Assembly (NCBI GenBank): GCA_029863735.1
Contig: JAOTUT010000030.1
Span: 1 to 11,029, forward strand
Reading direction: 5' to 3'
Source: Ignavibacteria bacterium
Lineage (GTDB): Bacteria; Bacteroidota; Ignavibacteria; Ignavibacteriales; Ignavibacteriaceae
Length of the DNA stretch: 11,029 bases
Shown: piece after piece, positions 1-8,134 of the stretch
Numbering within the stretch: position 1 is the first letter of the stretch
How the letters are laid out: every line of letters begins with the position of its first letter
Notes under the pieces: model-generated
What the model was told of the DNA's origin: nothing
Databases searched by the model: none
Seen by the model: only the letters and a program-made list of their open reading frames with translations
Made by a program: the position numbers and the translations under genes

Positions 1-98
1 TATGCTGGTTTTGAAGAATAGGTTAATGTAACTAATGGAATTTCATTTTCAGATCTGTTACAGCTAAGACAATTTTTAATTGAATTTTCCTGATTCAT
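1..98 (-). CDS. Small CxxC protein, N-terminal part, cut by left window edge
   Basis: An open frame starts with ATG at 96-98 on the minus strand and continues without a stop to position 1, giving 32 complete codons. The visible protein begins MNQENSIKNCLSCNRSENEI and contains a C-x2-C pair (residues 10 and 13), as in small zinc-binding proteins. An AGGAA sequence (complement of 103-107) lies four bases before the ATG, a better ribosome binding site than most genes here have. It lies 32 bases downstream of the beta-propeller gene on the same strand. From memory, Bacteroidota-type genomes encode small conserved proteins that start with a CxxC followed by an 'NEIPL'-like stretch and have a second Cys/His pair further on. 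The second half is outside the window, so this cannot be confirmed. No function is assigned. Confidence 0.55.
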   Translation of the reverse strand, partial: MNQENSIKNCLSCNRSENEIPLVTLTYSSKPA

Positions 99-130
99 TG
101 AGTTCCTATAAATATTTATGGATAAAAATA

Positions 131-2728
131 TTATCTAAGCAAAATCATCTTTTTTGTTTCCGTAAATGAGCCTGCTTGCAATATATAAAAATATACACCA
201 GTTGATAATCCTGAAGCATCAAAATTGACTTCATAACTTCCTACTTGCTTTTCTTCGTTTACGAGAATTGCAGCTTCAGTTCCTAAAACATCATACACTC
301 TAAGAGTAACAAGCTGAGATTGTTTCGTTCCACTCGCAATGCCATTTGGGATAGTATACTTGATTACGGTAGAAGGATTGAATGGGTTTGGATAATTCTG
401 TTCAAGATGAAATCCGGAAACCACAGGTTCCGATGATTCAATATTTGTTGGAACTGAGTTAAGATCTATTTTATACATCGACCTGCCATAAGTTCCTGCA
501 ACAAGTTCGCGTGTTGTTGGATGAATCTCAATATCACCAATAGGAAGAATTGGCAATCCTTCACCCAATACCCACCAGCTCTGTCCTGAATTAAAGCTAA
601 CATACATTCCAACATCATTGCCAAGATATAACTTTTCTGGCTCAACCGGATCAACTGCAAAAGCATTAACTGGTGCATCTGGTAGATTACTGCTTATATC
701 ACTCCACGTTGTACCTTTATTCGTACTTCTGAATACATGTGGCTGTGGATCTCTCCATTTCAATCCATTGAAAGTTGCATAAATAATATTTTCATCAGTT
801 GGATCAACTGCAACACGCGTAACCCATCTAATCGGAAGTCCATCAGAAATTTCATTCCACATAGTCCCGTTATCCGAAGAAATCCAGATGTGTGAATCAT
901 CGCTTCCAACATAAATAACATTTGAATTTGTTGGAGCCACAGCAATTGTAGTTATAGTTCCTAATCTACCACCTGAATAATCGGTAAGTTGCGGACTGAT
1001 CTTTGTCCAGTTGCTTGCACTATTCGTTGTTCTATATAAATAATTAGTTCCATAATAAAGTATATTGCTATTGTTCGGATCCATAATGACTGGTGTACTC
1101 CAGTTAGTAGGTTCGCTGCTGTTTATTCCATTAGTTGCTGAATTGAAGTTAAATCCTCCATTAGTAGATTTTCCTAAGTTACCAAATTGTGACTCTGCAT
1201 ATATGATATCAGGATTTATATAATCTACGATAACATAAAATCCATCGCCACCGTAAATATGCTGCCAGTTATCAAGACCTCCGTCAGTAGTTCTGTTTGT
1301 ACCATTATCCTGAGTTCCGCCATAATAAGCAAGTGAGTTACTAGCATCTAATCCAATTTCATAAAATTGTGTTGCTGGAATATTTGCAGGAGATCCCCAG
1401 GTAAATCCACCATCGGTAGAAATATTAATTCCTCCATCGTTTCCGCAAATTGCATAATTTGCGTCAGTTGGATTGAAAGCAAGAGCATGGTGATCAACGT
1501 GTGAAATGTTTCTTTCAGTCCAATTAGAACCGGAATTAGTTGAAACCATAAACTGGACATCAAGGACATAAACCTGGTTAGGATTTGTAGGATGAACTCT
1601 CACCTGTCCAAAATACCAGCTAAACCCACTACTGCTCAATTCATCATCCAGATCAACATCAATCCAACTATTTCCAAAATCGGTGGATTTAAATAAGCTT
1701 ATGATATTATAACCATCAGTGTAAAGAGCATAAATAATATCCGTATTAACTAAACTAAGTGCTAAACCAATTCTGCCAACATCCTGGGAATTAGGATCAG
1801 GCAATCCGGCAGATGATGGAATTAAATTCCAGTTTGCCCCTCCGTCAATTGTTTTATACATTCCACTTGAGGGACCATACAGGTGAGAGGAAGTTGGTCT
1901 TCTAACTCTTTCCCACATAGCAGCAATCATCCTGTCCGGGTTTGTTGGGTCCATAATTATATCAATAGCACCTGTTGAATCCGAAATAAAAAGAGACTTG
2001 TCCCAACTGGCTCCACCGTCAGTGGATTTATATATTCCTCTTTCATTATTAGGTGAAAAATAAGAACCAATTGCGGCAAGGTATACAATATTAGAGTTTA
2101 TTGGGTGAACAAGAACTCTTCCAATAGATGTTGTTTGCTCAAGTCCAAGAAATTGCCAGGTAAGTCCGGCGTTTGTCGATTTAAATACACCGCCACCAGG
2201 AAAATTATTATGTCCACCGTTTGGCTCTCCTGTTCCAACATAAACTACATCTGGATTTTGAGGATCAATAGCTATATCTCCGATAGTTAATACTGCAAGC
2301 GAGTCAAATACCGGAAACCAGCTATTACCCATATTCGTTGATTTGAAAACACCGCCTGTCGCAAATCCTGCATAAACAATACTAGGATTTAAAGGGTTAA
2401 ATTCAATATCAACCACTCTTCCTCCGACATTTACTGGTCCGATGAATTCCCAGGAAACGGCGTTCAATCCTTTGTGTAGTCTTTGTTCAGCAGATTCTGT
2501 CTGAAGTTGATGTGCTTGTTCCAATGCATCAAGATATGCACGAGGATTTGCATCAAGATAGGGCCAGGTTTTTTTCAGATATGCCCATTCGTATGGATAT
2601 AATTTTGATTCAGTTTTACTTTTCCATTGAGAAATATTTTCAACTTCGTCTGAAGAGAAATTGGAACTAAATAAAACCAGAGATAATAAAACTGAAAACA
2701 ATAAAACCGATATGAGAGTATATTTCAT
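131..2728 (-). CDS. Secreted Asp-box (BNR/sortilin-like) beta-propeller protein with T9SS sorting domain
   Basis: This is an 865-residue exported protein. Residues 1-22 form a signal peptide (MKYT followed by a Leu/Val/Phe-rich core). Residues 40-90 are a charged, probably helical segment. Residues 95-755 hold about thirteen Asp-box-like turns of the S-T-N/D-x-G-x-x-W type (for example near 128, 182, 233, 292, 347, 395, 436, 520, 566, 616, 667 and 710). Each follows a recurring D/H-P-x-N-P-x-x-x-Y strand. This is the pattern of BNR/VPS10-like propellers, as in sialidase-like and xyloglucanase-like folds. The C-terminus (about 775-865) is a type A T9SS sorting domain with NYPNPFNPST, VYDVLG, SGVYFY-like (here TGVYFYIL) and a final KMILLR. 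It should be secreted through the outer membrane and anchored or released. No catalytic residues can be recognised, so it may be an adhesin or binding scaffold rather than a sialidase. The ATG start is preceded by GTAGG. Confidence 0.9.
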   Translation of the reverse strand: MKYTLISVLLFSVLLSLVLFSSNFSSDEVENISQWKSKTESKLYPYEWAYLKKTWPYLDANPRAYLDALEQAHQLQTESAEQRLHKGLNAVSWEFIGPVNVGGRVVDIEFNPLNPSIVYAGFATGGVFKSTNMGNSWFPVFDSLAVLTIGDIAIDPQNPDVVYVGTGEPNGGHNNFPGGGVFKSTNAGLTWQFLGLEQTTSIGRVLVHPINSNIVYLAAIGSYFSPNNERGIYKSTDGGASWDKSLFISDSTGAIDIIMDPTNPDRMIAAMWERVRRPTSSHLYGPSSGMYKTIDGGANWNLIPSSAGLPDPNSQDVGRIGLALSLVNTDIIYALYTDGYNIISLFKSTDFGNSWIDVDLDDELSSSGFSWYFGQVRVHPTNPNQVYVLDVQFMVSTNSGSNWTERNISHVDHHALAFNPTDANYAICGNDGGINISTDGGFTWGSPANIPATQFYEIGLDASNSLAYYGGTQDNGTNRTTDGGLDNWQHIYGGDGFYVIVDYINPDIIYAESQFGNLGKSTNGGFNFNSATNGINSSEPTNWSTPVIMDPNNSNILYYGTNYLYRTTNSASNWTKISPQLTDYSGGRLGTITTIAVAPTNSNVIYVGSDDSHIWISSDNGTMWNEISDGLPIRWVTRVAVDPTDENIIYATFNGLKWRDPQPHVFRSTNKGTTWSDISSNLPDAPVNAFAVDPVEPEKLYLGNDVGMYVSFNSGQSWWVLGEGLPILPIGDIEIHPTTRELVAGTYGRSMYKIDLNSVPTNIESSEPVVSGFHLEQNYPNPFNPSTVIKYTIPNGIASGTKQSQLVTLRVYDVLGTEAAILVNEEKQVGSYEVNFDASGLSTGVYFYILQAGSFTETKKMILLR

Positions 2729-2792
2729 TTGATGCCTACAAATTGTATTTTTTGAAAAGTTGATTTAAATATAAAAATTTTAGGTTCCACTT

Positions 2793-3314
2793 CTACATTG
2801 GTTCATTAGTCAGATAATCTGTTTTATAGATTTTCCATTTACCATTTTCTTTTTTCATTTCGTGAATACCGCTTGCACGAGTTGGTGCAAAACCTTCACC
2901 TCGAATTGCCTGTGTAGTTTGAACGTAATATACTTTAGCATCATCACCATTTACTTCTAAGACTTCTATTTTTTCAAGTTCGAAAATCAGATCGAATTGT
3001 GCAAAAACATAATCCATCCCCTGAATTGTTGAACGTAATTGTGGACAATCTTTATGAATTGTCTTCAGAACTCGTTCTTTGTCTTTTGCTTGAGTAGCGG
3101 CAATGTTTTCTTTTATTACTGCAATGACTTCAGCAGAAACTTTGGGGTCAATATTTTCCTGCTTTTGAATTGTCTGCTCCGGTTGTTCTATTTTAGGGGG
3201 AAGAACATATTGCTGTCTCTGCATTTGCTTTGGTTCCATCTTTTTTTCTTCAGATTTACAACTGCTGAAAATAATTATTACGATTAAGGATACAAGAATT
3301 AAACTAGATTTCAT
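2793..3314 (-). CDS. Small lipoprotein with probable NTF2-like domain
   Basis: A 173-residue predicted lipoprotein. The N-terminus is a lipoprotein signal: two positive-side residues, a hydrophobic core (ILVSLIVIII) and the lipobox FSSC with the lipidated cysteine at residue 19. The cysteine is followed by K-S-E-E-K-K. Charged residues right after the cysteine resemble the surface-export signal described for some Bacteroidota lipoproteins, but whether it acts so here is inference. Residues 20-57 are a Gln/Glu/Pro/Lys-rich linker. Residues 58-167 look like an NTF2/SnoaL-like cone fold: a first helix ending in AKDKERVLKTIHKDC, then strands around VEVNGDDAKVYYVQTT-like and a final G-K-W-K-I-Y strand. 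No enzyme motif is visible. The start lies 3 bases after the DUF1028 stop (TGA-GAA-ATG), so the two are almost certainly co-transcribed and perhaps translationally coupled. Confidence 0.8.
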   Translation of the reverse strand: MKSSLILVSLIVIIIFSSCKSEEKKMEPKQMQRQQYVLPPKIEQPEQTIQKQENIDPKVSAEVIAVIKENIAATQAKDKERVLKTIHKDCPQLRSTIQGMDYVFAQFDLIFELEKIEVLEVNGDDAKVYYVQTTQAIRGEGFAPTRASGIHEMKKENGKWKIYKTDYLTNEPM

Positions 3315-3317
3315 TTC

Positions 3318-4316
3318 TCACTCATTGATTGATAATATTTTTTGAAGATCGGTTTCGCTTACATTAAGCAGACCGATTGGGACTAATCTCGGTGTGAGTA
3401 TTTTCCAGTTTTCATTTCTCTCGAAAACATCTTTGAACAATGCAAGCGAATTTTCTACATCGCCGTTCGTTGCAAGAGTAACTGCATGCCAATAAATCAT
3501 TTCTTCATTTTCCGGAAACATCGATTCAGCCATTGCATATTCTTTCATTGCAAGTTCCATATCTCCATGTTCAACTGCAAGATCTCCTGCATTCATATGT
3601 CCATAGGCTTGATGAACTTTCAGAAGTCTGTTTAACTCTTTAAGCGGTTGCGGATCATCTTCAACCCTGAGATCAATTAATCTGTCTTCCCAGACTTTTC
3701 CTGTTGATCTTCCTTTCACCACCAAAATAGCAGCTGATTGTTTCCCACGAATATCTCCACCAGCTTCCTGAGCCGCAAAAAGAGCACTCATCATTCTTTC
3801 AGCTAAGGATCCATTTGATTCCTCGAATGCTTTTGACATTGCACCCGGAACTTTATCATTCAACATAAGGTTCGCTTGAACGGAATAATTTTCACCAGCT
3901 ATATTTCCAGCTCCGGGAATACAATTCTTGCCAGTGTAACTTTTAACATTTCCATTTACATCAATTATTGCAAGCTGACGAACATCTCTTCCTTCATCTT
4001 CCGCAATAAGTTTATCAACAACTTGTTCAGCAGACATTCCTGATTTCAATAATTCCAAACCGTTCGGTCCAAACGCAGGATTTACAAAAGACTGAGTTGC
4101 CACTACACCAACACCAGCTTCTCCCCACGAGACAATTGATCCGACAGAAAACCAATGCGATTGAACCGCAACTCCCATTTCTCCTGTATCCGGATCGCGG
4201 GCAACGATTGAGTAAGTTGAAACTAAAGGATTCTCACCGTAAAATAATTGAGCGGGTAACTCCCTAGTTAAACTCATAATAGTTAGGAGTAAAATAATTA
4301 CATTATATTTCTTCAT
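3318..4316 (-). CDS. Exported DUF1028 (Ntn-hydrolase-like) protein with C-terminal helical repeats
   Basis: A 332-residue protein. Residues 1-22 are a signal peptide (KKYNVIILLLTIM core, probable cleavage near LPAQ), placing it in the periplasm or envelope. Residues 31-225 match the DUF1028 family: TYSIVARDPDTGEMGVAVQS at the start, GVGVVATQSFVNP, the GPNGLELLKSG segment, the GKNCIPGAGN loop, and QSAAILVV. DUF1028 is grouped with Ntn hydrolases; substrate and reaction are unknown. If it is active, the nucleophile would be expected at the Ser/Thr just before YSIVA (residues 33-34), which is inference. Residues 232-305 are TPR-like helices (NAGDLAVEHGDMELAMKEY then WHAVTLATNGDVENSLALF). The start is ATG with GAGG eight bases upstream. 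It is the first gene of a minus-strand unit with the lipoprotein and possibly the propeller gene. Confidence 0.88.
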   Translation of the reverse strand: MKKYNVIILLLTIMSLTRELPAQLFYGENPLVSTYSIVARDPDTGEMGVAVQSHWFSVGSIVSWGEAGVGVVATQSFVNPAFGPNGLELLKSGMSAEQVVDKLIAEDEGRDVRQLAIIDVNGNVKSYTGKNCIPGAGNIAGENYSVQANLMLNDKVPGAMSKAFEESNGSLAERMMSALFAAQEAGGDIRGKQSAAILVVKGRSTGKVWEDRLIDLRVEDDPQPLKELNRLLKVHQAYGHMNAGDLAVEHGDMELAMKEYAMAESMFPENEEMIYWHAVTLATNGDVENSLALFKDVFERNENWKILTPRLVPIGLLNVSETDLQKILSINE

Positions 4317-4400
4317 TTTTAGAACCTCAAAAACTAATATTTAATAATAAACAAGATAATTCAAGAAGTAATTTTTAACAATTGATTAATTTTATTTCTA

Positions 4401-4433
4401 TTTGAAGTTGGGATACATTCAAACGTATTTTTG
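4401..4433 (+). promoter_or_regulatory. Candidate Bacteroidota-type promoter for the TSUP gene
   Basis: TTTG at 4401-4404 is followed after 21 bases by TATTTTTG at 4426-4433. This fits the TTTG-N(19-21)-TAnnTTTG pattern known for the primary sigma factor of Bacteroidota. Transcription would start near 4440, about 35 bases before the GTG start at 4475. Whether this organism's sigma factor uses the same pattern is an assumption. The 158-base divergent region (4317-4474) holds nothing else that I can name except the reverse-strand half-match described in the findings. Confidence 0.45.
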
Positions 4434-4474
4434 AGATATCATTTACAGTTTATGAGTATCATTAAAAAAAGATT

Positions 4475-5224
4475 GTGGAAATTCTAAGTTTTCAATCCGT
4501 AATCATTCTTTTCTTCGTAGGAATCATTGCTGGATTTCTAAACGTAACTGCCGGCGGTGGTTCAACATTAACGCTTCCAACTTTAATTTTTCTGGGGCTT
4601 GAATCCTCTGTAGCCAACGGTACAAACAGAGTTGCAATTCTGGTCCAGAATATTTCTGCCGTTTATTCATTTAAAAAAGAAAAATACCAGGACCTAAAAG
4701 CTAGTTTTATACTTTCATTATTTACTCTTCCGGGAGCAATTGCCGGGGCATTACTTGCCGTAAAGCTTGACGATGAATTTTTCCAGAAAATACTTGGAAT
4801 AATAATGATAGGAGTTATACTATCTATGTTCATTCCTCAGAAACAAACTAACTCAAAAGGTAATAGCAAATTATCATTTTCGATTGCGGTTTCAATGTTT
4901 GGAATAGGATTCTACGGTGGTTTTATTCAGGTAGGAGTTGGATTTTTGATTATGGCGTCGCTTAAATACTTGATGAGACTAAATCTTGTATTAGTAAATA
5001 TGCATAAAGTTTTTATTGTGTTGATCTACACAATTCCTGCGCTAATTATCTTTATTGTAACAGATAATGTAAATTGGTTTTTAGGATTAAGTCTTGCGGC
5101 AGGTAATGCTTTGGGGGGCTGGTGGGGAGCAAAAATGTCTGTGAAAAAAGGAGAGGGCTTTATTAAAGGTGTATTAATTATAGCAATTTTGATAATGGCT
5201 TTAAAACTTTTGAATATCTTTTAA
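4475..5224 (+). CDS. TSUP family membrane transporter (TauE/SafE, sulfite exporter-like)
   Basis: A 249-residue integral inner-membrane protein with about eight hydrophobic segments (roughly 8-24, 30-42, 52-66, 76-96, 104-121, 133-160, 173-196, 201-217 and 230-248, some of them half-helices). It has the two-repeat layout of the TSUP/TauE-SafE family. Repeat one carries VTAGGGSTLTLPTLIFLGL and ANGTNR. Repeat two carries GFYGGFIQVGVGFL and NMHKV, then GNALGGWWGAK and a GEGFIKGVL tail. Family members move sulfite, sulfoacetate, thiosulfate or other small organic anions, and the substrate cannot be read from this sequence. The start is GTG: an in-frame TAA at 4463-4465 leaves no better upstream choice. 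There is no clear ribosome binding site beyond an A-rich stretch. It ends tail-to-tail with uvrA, overlapping by four bases. It has no same-strand neighbour that would reveal a pathway. Confidence 0.88.
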   Translation: MEILSFQSVIILFFVGIIAGFLNVTAGGGSTLTLPTLIFLGLESSVANGTNRVAILVQNISAVYSFKKEKYQDLKASFILSLFTLPGAIAGALLAVKLDDEFFQKILGIIMIGVILSMFIPQKQTNSKGNSKLSFSIAVSMFGIGFYGGFIQVGVGFLIMASLKYLMRLNLVLVNMHKVFIVLIYTIPALIIFIVTDNVNWFLGLSLAAGNALGGWWGAKMSVKKGEGFIKGVLIIAILIMALKLLNIF

Positions 5225-8043
5225 TTAATTTCCAATTTAAGAAATTTACCAGTTGCACTTCTTTTGTTTTTTGCGATGCTTTCCGGAGTTCCCTCAGCAA
5301 CTACTTTCCCACCGAATTCACCACCACCGGGTCCCAGATCAATTACCCAGTCAGCCATTTTTATTACATCCATATTGTGTTCAACAACAACAACGGTATT
5401 GCCTTTATCAACAAGCTTGTCAAGAACATCGAGTAGAATTCTAACATCTTCAAAGTGGAGACCCGTAGTTGGTTCATCAAGCACATACAAAGTTTTTCCG
5501 GTTGATACTTTACTTAACTCAGTTGCAAGTTTAACTCTCTGTGCTTCACCGCCGGAAAGTGTTGTTGCCTGCTGACCGAGTGTAATGTAACCTAAACCAA
5601 CATCATTAAGCGCTTTTATTTTTCTTTTTATTCTTGGCAAGTCTTCAAAAAAATCAAGAGCTTCGGAAACACGCATTCCCAAAACATCAGCAATAGATTT
5701 TGTTTTAAATAGAACTTCAAGGGTTTCCCTGTTGTATCTTTTTCCTTTACAGGAATCACAGTGAACATAAACATCCGGGAGGAAATTCATTTCGATTTTT
5801 TTTAAACCATCACCATTACATTCTTCACATCTTCCGCCGGTAACATTAAAGCTGAATCTTCCTGTTTTATATCCTCTCATTTTAGCCTCCGGAAGTTCAG
5901 CAAACAGGTCACGTATAAAAGTAAATAGCCCGGTATAAGTAGCCGGATTGGAACGAGGAGTTCTACCAATCGGCGACTGATCTATCTCAATAATCTTATC
6001 AATATTTTCCAGGCCCTCAATTTTGGCATAAGGAAGTGGAACAGATTTAGATCTGTAAAGTTTATTCATTAAAATCTTTACAAGTGTTTCATTCAGCACA
6101 GATGATTTACCTGATCCGCTGACGCCTGTAATTAAGGTCAAGGTCCCAAGAGGAATTTTCAGATTGACATTTTGAAGGTTATTACCTTTAGCACCCTTTA
6201 ACGAAATAAATTTTCCAGTTCCATTCCTTCTTACTTCAGGTATTTTAATTTTTTGTCTGCTTCTTAGATAAGAAAGTGTAAGGGAATCGAATCCATTTTC
6301 AGAGTTCAAAAGTTTTTTTGTTTCACCCTCAAGAACAACTTCGCCGCCGTGTTCACCTGCACCCGGACCAAGATCAATCATATAGTCAGAGCTTTCAATT
6401 GTCTCTCTGTCGTGCTCAACCACAATTATAGTATTGCCAAGATCCCGAAGATTTTTTAATGAATTTATAAGCTTAATATTATCACTTTGATGGAGACCGA
6501 TTGAAGGTTCGTCAAGAACATATAAAACACCGGCCAGTTGCGTTCCTATTTGTGTTGCAAGTCTGATTCTCTGCGATTCACCACCTGAAAGAGTTCTTGC
6601 TGAACGACCAAGAGTTAGATAATCCAATCCGACATTATGAAGGAATTCCAAACGTTCATTTACTTCTTTAAGAATTGGTTTGGAAATTAATACTTCATTT
6701 CCTTTGAGCTTGACGCTCTTAAAGAATTCCAATGTTCTAAGAATTGAAAGTGATGTTATTTCACTAATATTTTTCCCATTGAACTTTACAGCTAAAGATT
6801 CTTTTCGTAACCTTCCTCCATTGCAGCTTGTACAATTTATCGTATTCATATAAGACTCAACCCATTCCCTGATGCTGTTCGATGACGTACTATCGTAATA
6901 GTGTTTCAGATATTTAATAATGCCGGAAAAACGGTGCATATATTGCACTGGCTTTCCACCGCCATACGTATAAGTAAAAGGTATTCTTTCTTTACTTCCT
7001 TTAGTGATAACTTCTATTTGTGAATCTGTTAATTTTTTTAATGGCGTGTCAAAATCAAATTTGTAAATCTTAGCTACAGCTTCAAGCTGAGTAAAGAACC
7101 AAATCTTCCTTGGTTTACCAACAGGGGCAAGACCTTGTTCATTAATTGATTTATCCCAATCAGGAATTATCAGATTAATATCAAGCTCTTTCTTTTCACC
7201 TAGCCCTTCACAATCCTTGCAGGAACCATATGGAGAATTGAACGAGAATGAATTCGGTGCAAGTTCAGTATAACTGATTCCGCAATCCAGGCACGCAAGC
7301 TGCCTGCTGAAGATGTGGTCATCTATTCCATCGTTAACGATTAAACTTCCTTCACCATAATTCAGAGCAACGTTTACGGATTCTGTAATTCTTGATCTAG
7401 CTGATTCTTTTACTGTAAACCGATCAACCAATATTTCAATGTTATGAATTTTGTAACGGTCAACCTGAAATCCTTTCGTAATTTCAACCACTTCTCCGTC
7501 TACTCTTACACGTAAAAATCCATCTGAAAGAACTTCTTCAAATAATTCTTTGTAGTGTCCTTTTCTACCACGAATTAATGGAGAGAGGACGGAAATCTTT
7601 TTATTCTTGAATGCTGAAATAATAGAATCAATAATTTGCGAGGACGATTGTTTTTTTACAGGCTTACCACAATTGTAGCAGTGAGGGATTCCAACTCTGG
7701 CAAATAAAAGTCGGAGATAATCATAAATTTCTGTAACCGTTCCAACTGTTGAGCGTGGATTACCGGTTGTCGATTTCTGTTCAATCGAAATGGCTGGACT
7801 TAATCCTTCTATAAGATCGACATCGGGTTTTTCGAGCATATCAAGAAACTGGCGGGCATATGCAGAAAGTGATTCGATATATCTTCGCTGACCTTCAGCA
7901 TAAATTGTATCGAATGCAAGAGAAGATTTACCGGAACCAGAAAGTCCTGTAATTACGGTAAAAGTATCGCGCGGAATCTCAATATCAATGTTTTTGAGAT
8001 TGTGCTCTCGTGCGCCTTTGATTATTATAAATTCTTTTTCCAA
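5221..8043 (-). CDS. uvrA: UvrABC excinuclease subunit A
   Basis: This 940-residue protein is a full-length UvrA, the damage-recognition ATPase of nucleotide excision repair. It acts as a dimer, loads UvrB and then leaves. Two ABC modules are complete: Walker [10 protein letters not shown] at 33-41 and GVSGSGKSS at 640-648, signatures TLSGGESQR (484) and TLSGGEAQR (828), Walker [13 protein letters not shown] (507) and [12 protein letters not shown] (852), and switch histidines in VVEHD and VVEHN. Zinc-binding pairs are seen at Cys251/254 with 275/278, and at Cys739/742 with 762/765 (the C-terminal DNA-binding finger). There are further pairs at 122/125 and 404/407. The start is TTG at 8043. 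The frame is closed by TAG at 8062-8064 with no ATG or GTG between, and the residues after TTG ([18 protein letters not shown]) match the usual UvrA N-terminus. The promoter and dyad just upstream suggest regulation. Confidence 0.97.
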   Translation of the reverse strand: MEKEFIIIKGAREHNLKNIDIEIPRDTFTVITGLSGSGKSSLAFDTIYAEGQRRYIESLSAYARQFLDMLEKPDVDLIEGLSPAISIEQKSTTGNPRSTVGTVTEIYDYLRLLFARVGIPHCYNCGKPVKKQSSSQIIDSIISAFKNKKISVLSPLIRGRKGHYKELFEEVLSDGFLRVRVDGEVVEITKGFQVDRYKIHNIEILVDRFTVKESARSRITESVNVALNYGEGSLIVNDGIDDHIFSRQLACLDCGISYTELAPNSFSFNSPYGSCKDCEGLGEKKELDINLIIPDWDKSINEQGLAPVGKPRKIWFFTQLEAVAKIYKFDFDTPLKKLTDSQIEVITKGSKERIPFTYTYGGGKPVQYMHRFSGIIKYLKHYYDSTSSNSIREWVESYMNTINCTSCNGGRLRKESLAVKFNGKNISEITSLSILRTLEFFKSVKLKGNEVLISKPILKEVNERLEFLHNVGLDYLTLGRSARTLSGGESQRIRLATQIGTQLAGVLYVLDEPSIGLHQSDNIKLINSLKNLRDLGNTIIVVEHDRETIESSDYMIDLGPGAGEHGGEVVLEGETKKLLNSENGFDSLTLSYLRSRQKIKIPEVRRNGTGKFISLKGAKGNNLQNVNLKIPLGTLTLITGVSGSGKSSVLNETLVKILMNKLYRSKSVPLPYAKIEGLENIDKIIEIDQSPIGRTPRSNPATYTGLFTFIRDLFAELPEAKMRGYKTGRFSFNVTGGRCEECNGDGLKKIEMNFLPDVYVHCDSCKGKRYNRETLEVLFKTKSIADVLGMRVSEALDFFEDLPRIKRKIKALNDVGLGYITLGQQATTLSGGEAQRVKLATELSKVSTGKTLYVLDEPTTGLHFEDVRILLDVLDKLVDKGNTVVVVEHNMDVIKMADWVIDLGPGGGEFGGKVVAEGTPESIAKNKRSATGKFLKLEIN

Positions 8044-8064
8044 GGAAAGGTAAATAAAATTCTA

Positions 8065-8083
8065 AATAGCTATATTAGCTATT
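8065..8083. promoter_or_regulatory. Perfect inverted repeat, putative operator for uvrA
   Basis: AATAGCTA, a 3-base spacer TAT, and TAGCTATT form a perfect 8-3-8 dyad. It lies 22 bases upstream of the uvrA TTG start and about 50 bases upstream of yigZ. It covers the -10 box and the expected transcription start of the candidate uvrA promoter, which is a usual place for a repressor site. LexA control of uvrA is known in many bacteria, but I cannot tie this sequence to a known LexA box. It could equally be a site for another dimeric regulator or a chance AT-rich dyad. Confidence 0.4.
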
Positions 8084-8100
8084 GATGGTTTGATAATCAA
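8072..8100 (-). promoter_or_regulatory. Candidate sigma-70-like promoter for uvrA
   Basis: Read on the minus strand, TTGATT (complement of 8095-8100) and TAATAT (complement of 8072-8077) are separated by exactly 17 bases. Each differs from the TTGACA/TATAAT consensus at two positions. Transcription would begin near 8065, leaving a leader of about 20 bases before the TTG start. In this AT-rich space a match could occur by chance, and primary promoters in this group may follow a different pattern. Confidence 0.35.
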
Positions 8101-8134
8101 TTAAAAACGCTTTGCACCTTACTACTTTTCTGTG

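Noticed and set aside
108..119. Perfect 12-base palindrome ATAAATATTTAT between the propeller gene and the CxxC gene
   Set aside because: It is pure A/T with no T-tract after a GC stem and lies in an AT-rich gap; chance is the simplest explanation and it is not a convincing terminator.
121..135. GATAA/TTATC hairpin overlapping the stop of the propeller gene
   Set aside because: A five-pair A/T-rich stem that overlaps the stop codon is too weak to act as a terminator.
2105..2290. Plus-strand open frame inside the propeller gene
   Set aside because: It is antisense to a strongly supported coding region and has unnatural composition, so it is a shadow of the real gene. The same applies to open frames antisense to uvrA near 5253-5575, the lipoprotein near 3039-3287, MarR near 8973-9206 and the methyltransferase near 9865-10050.
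131..2728. Naming the propeller protein a sialidase
   Set aside because: Asp-boxes are shared by many propellers; the Arg triad and nucleophilic Tyr of sialidases cannot be identified.
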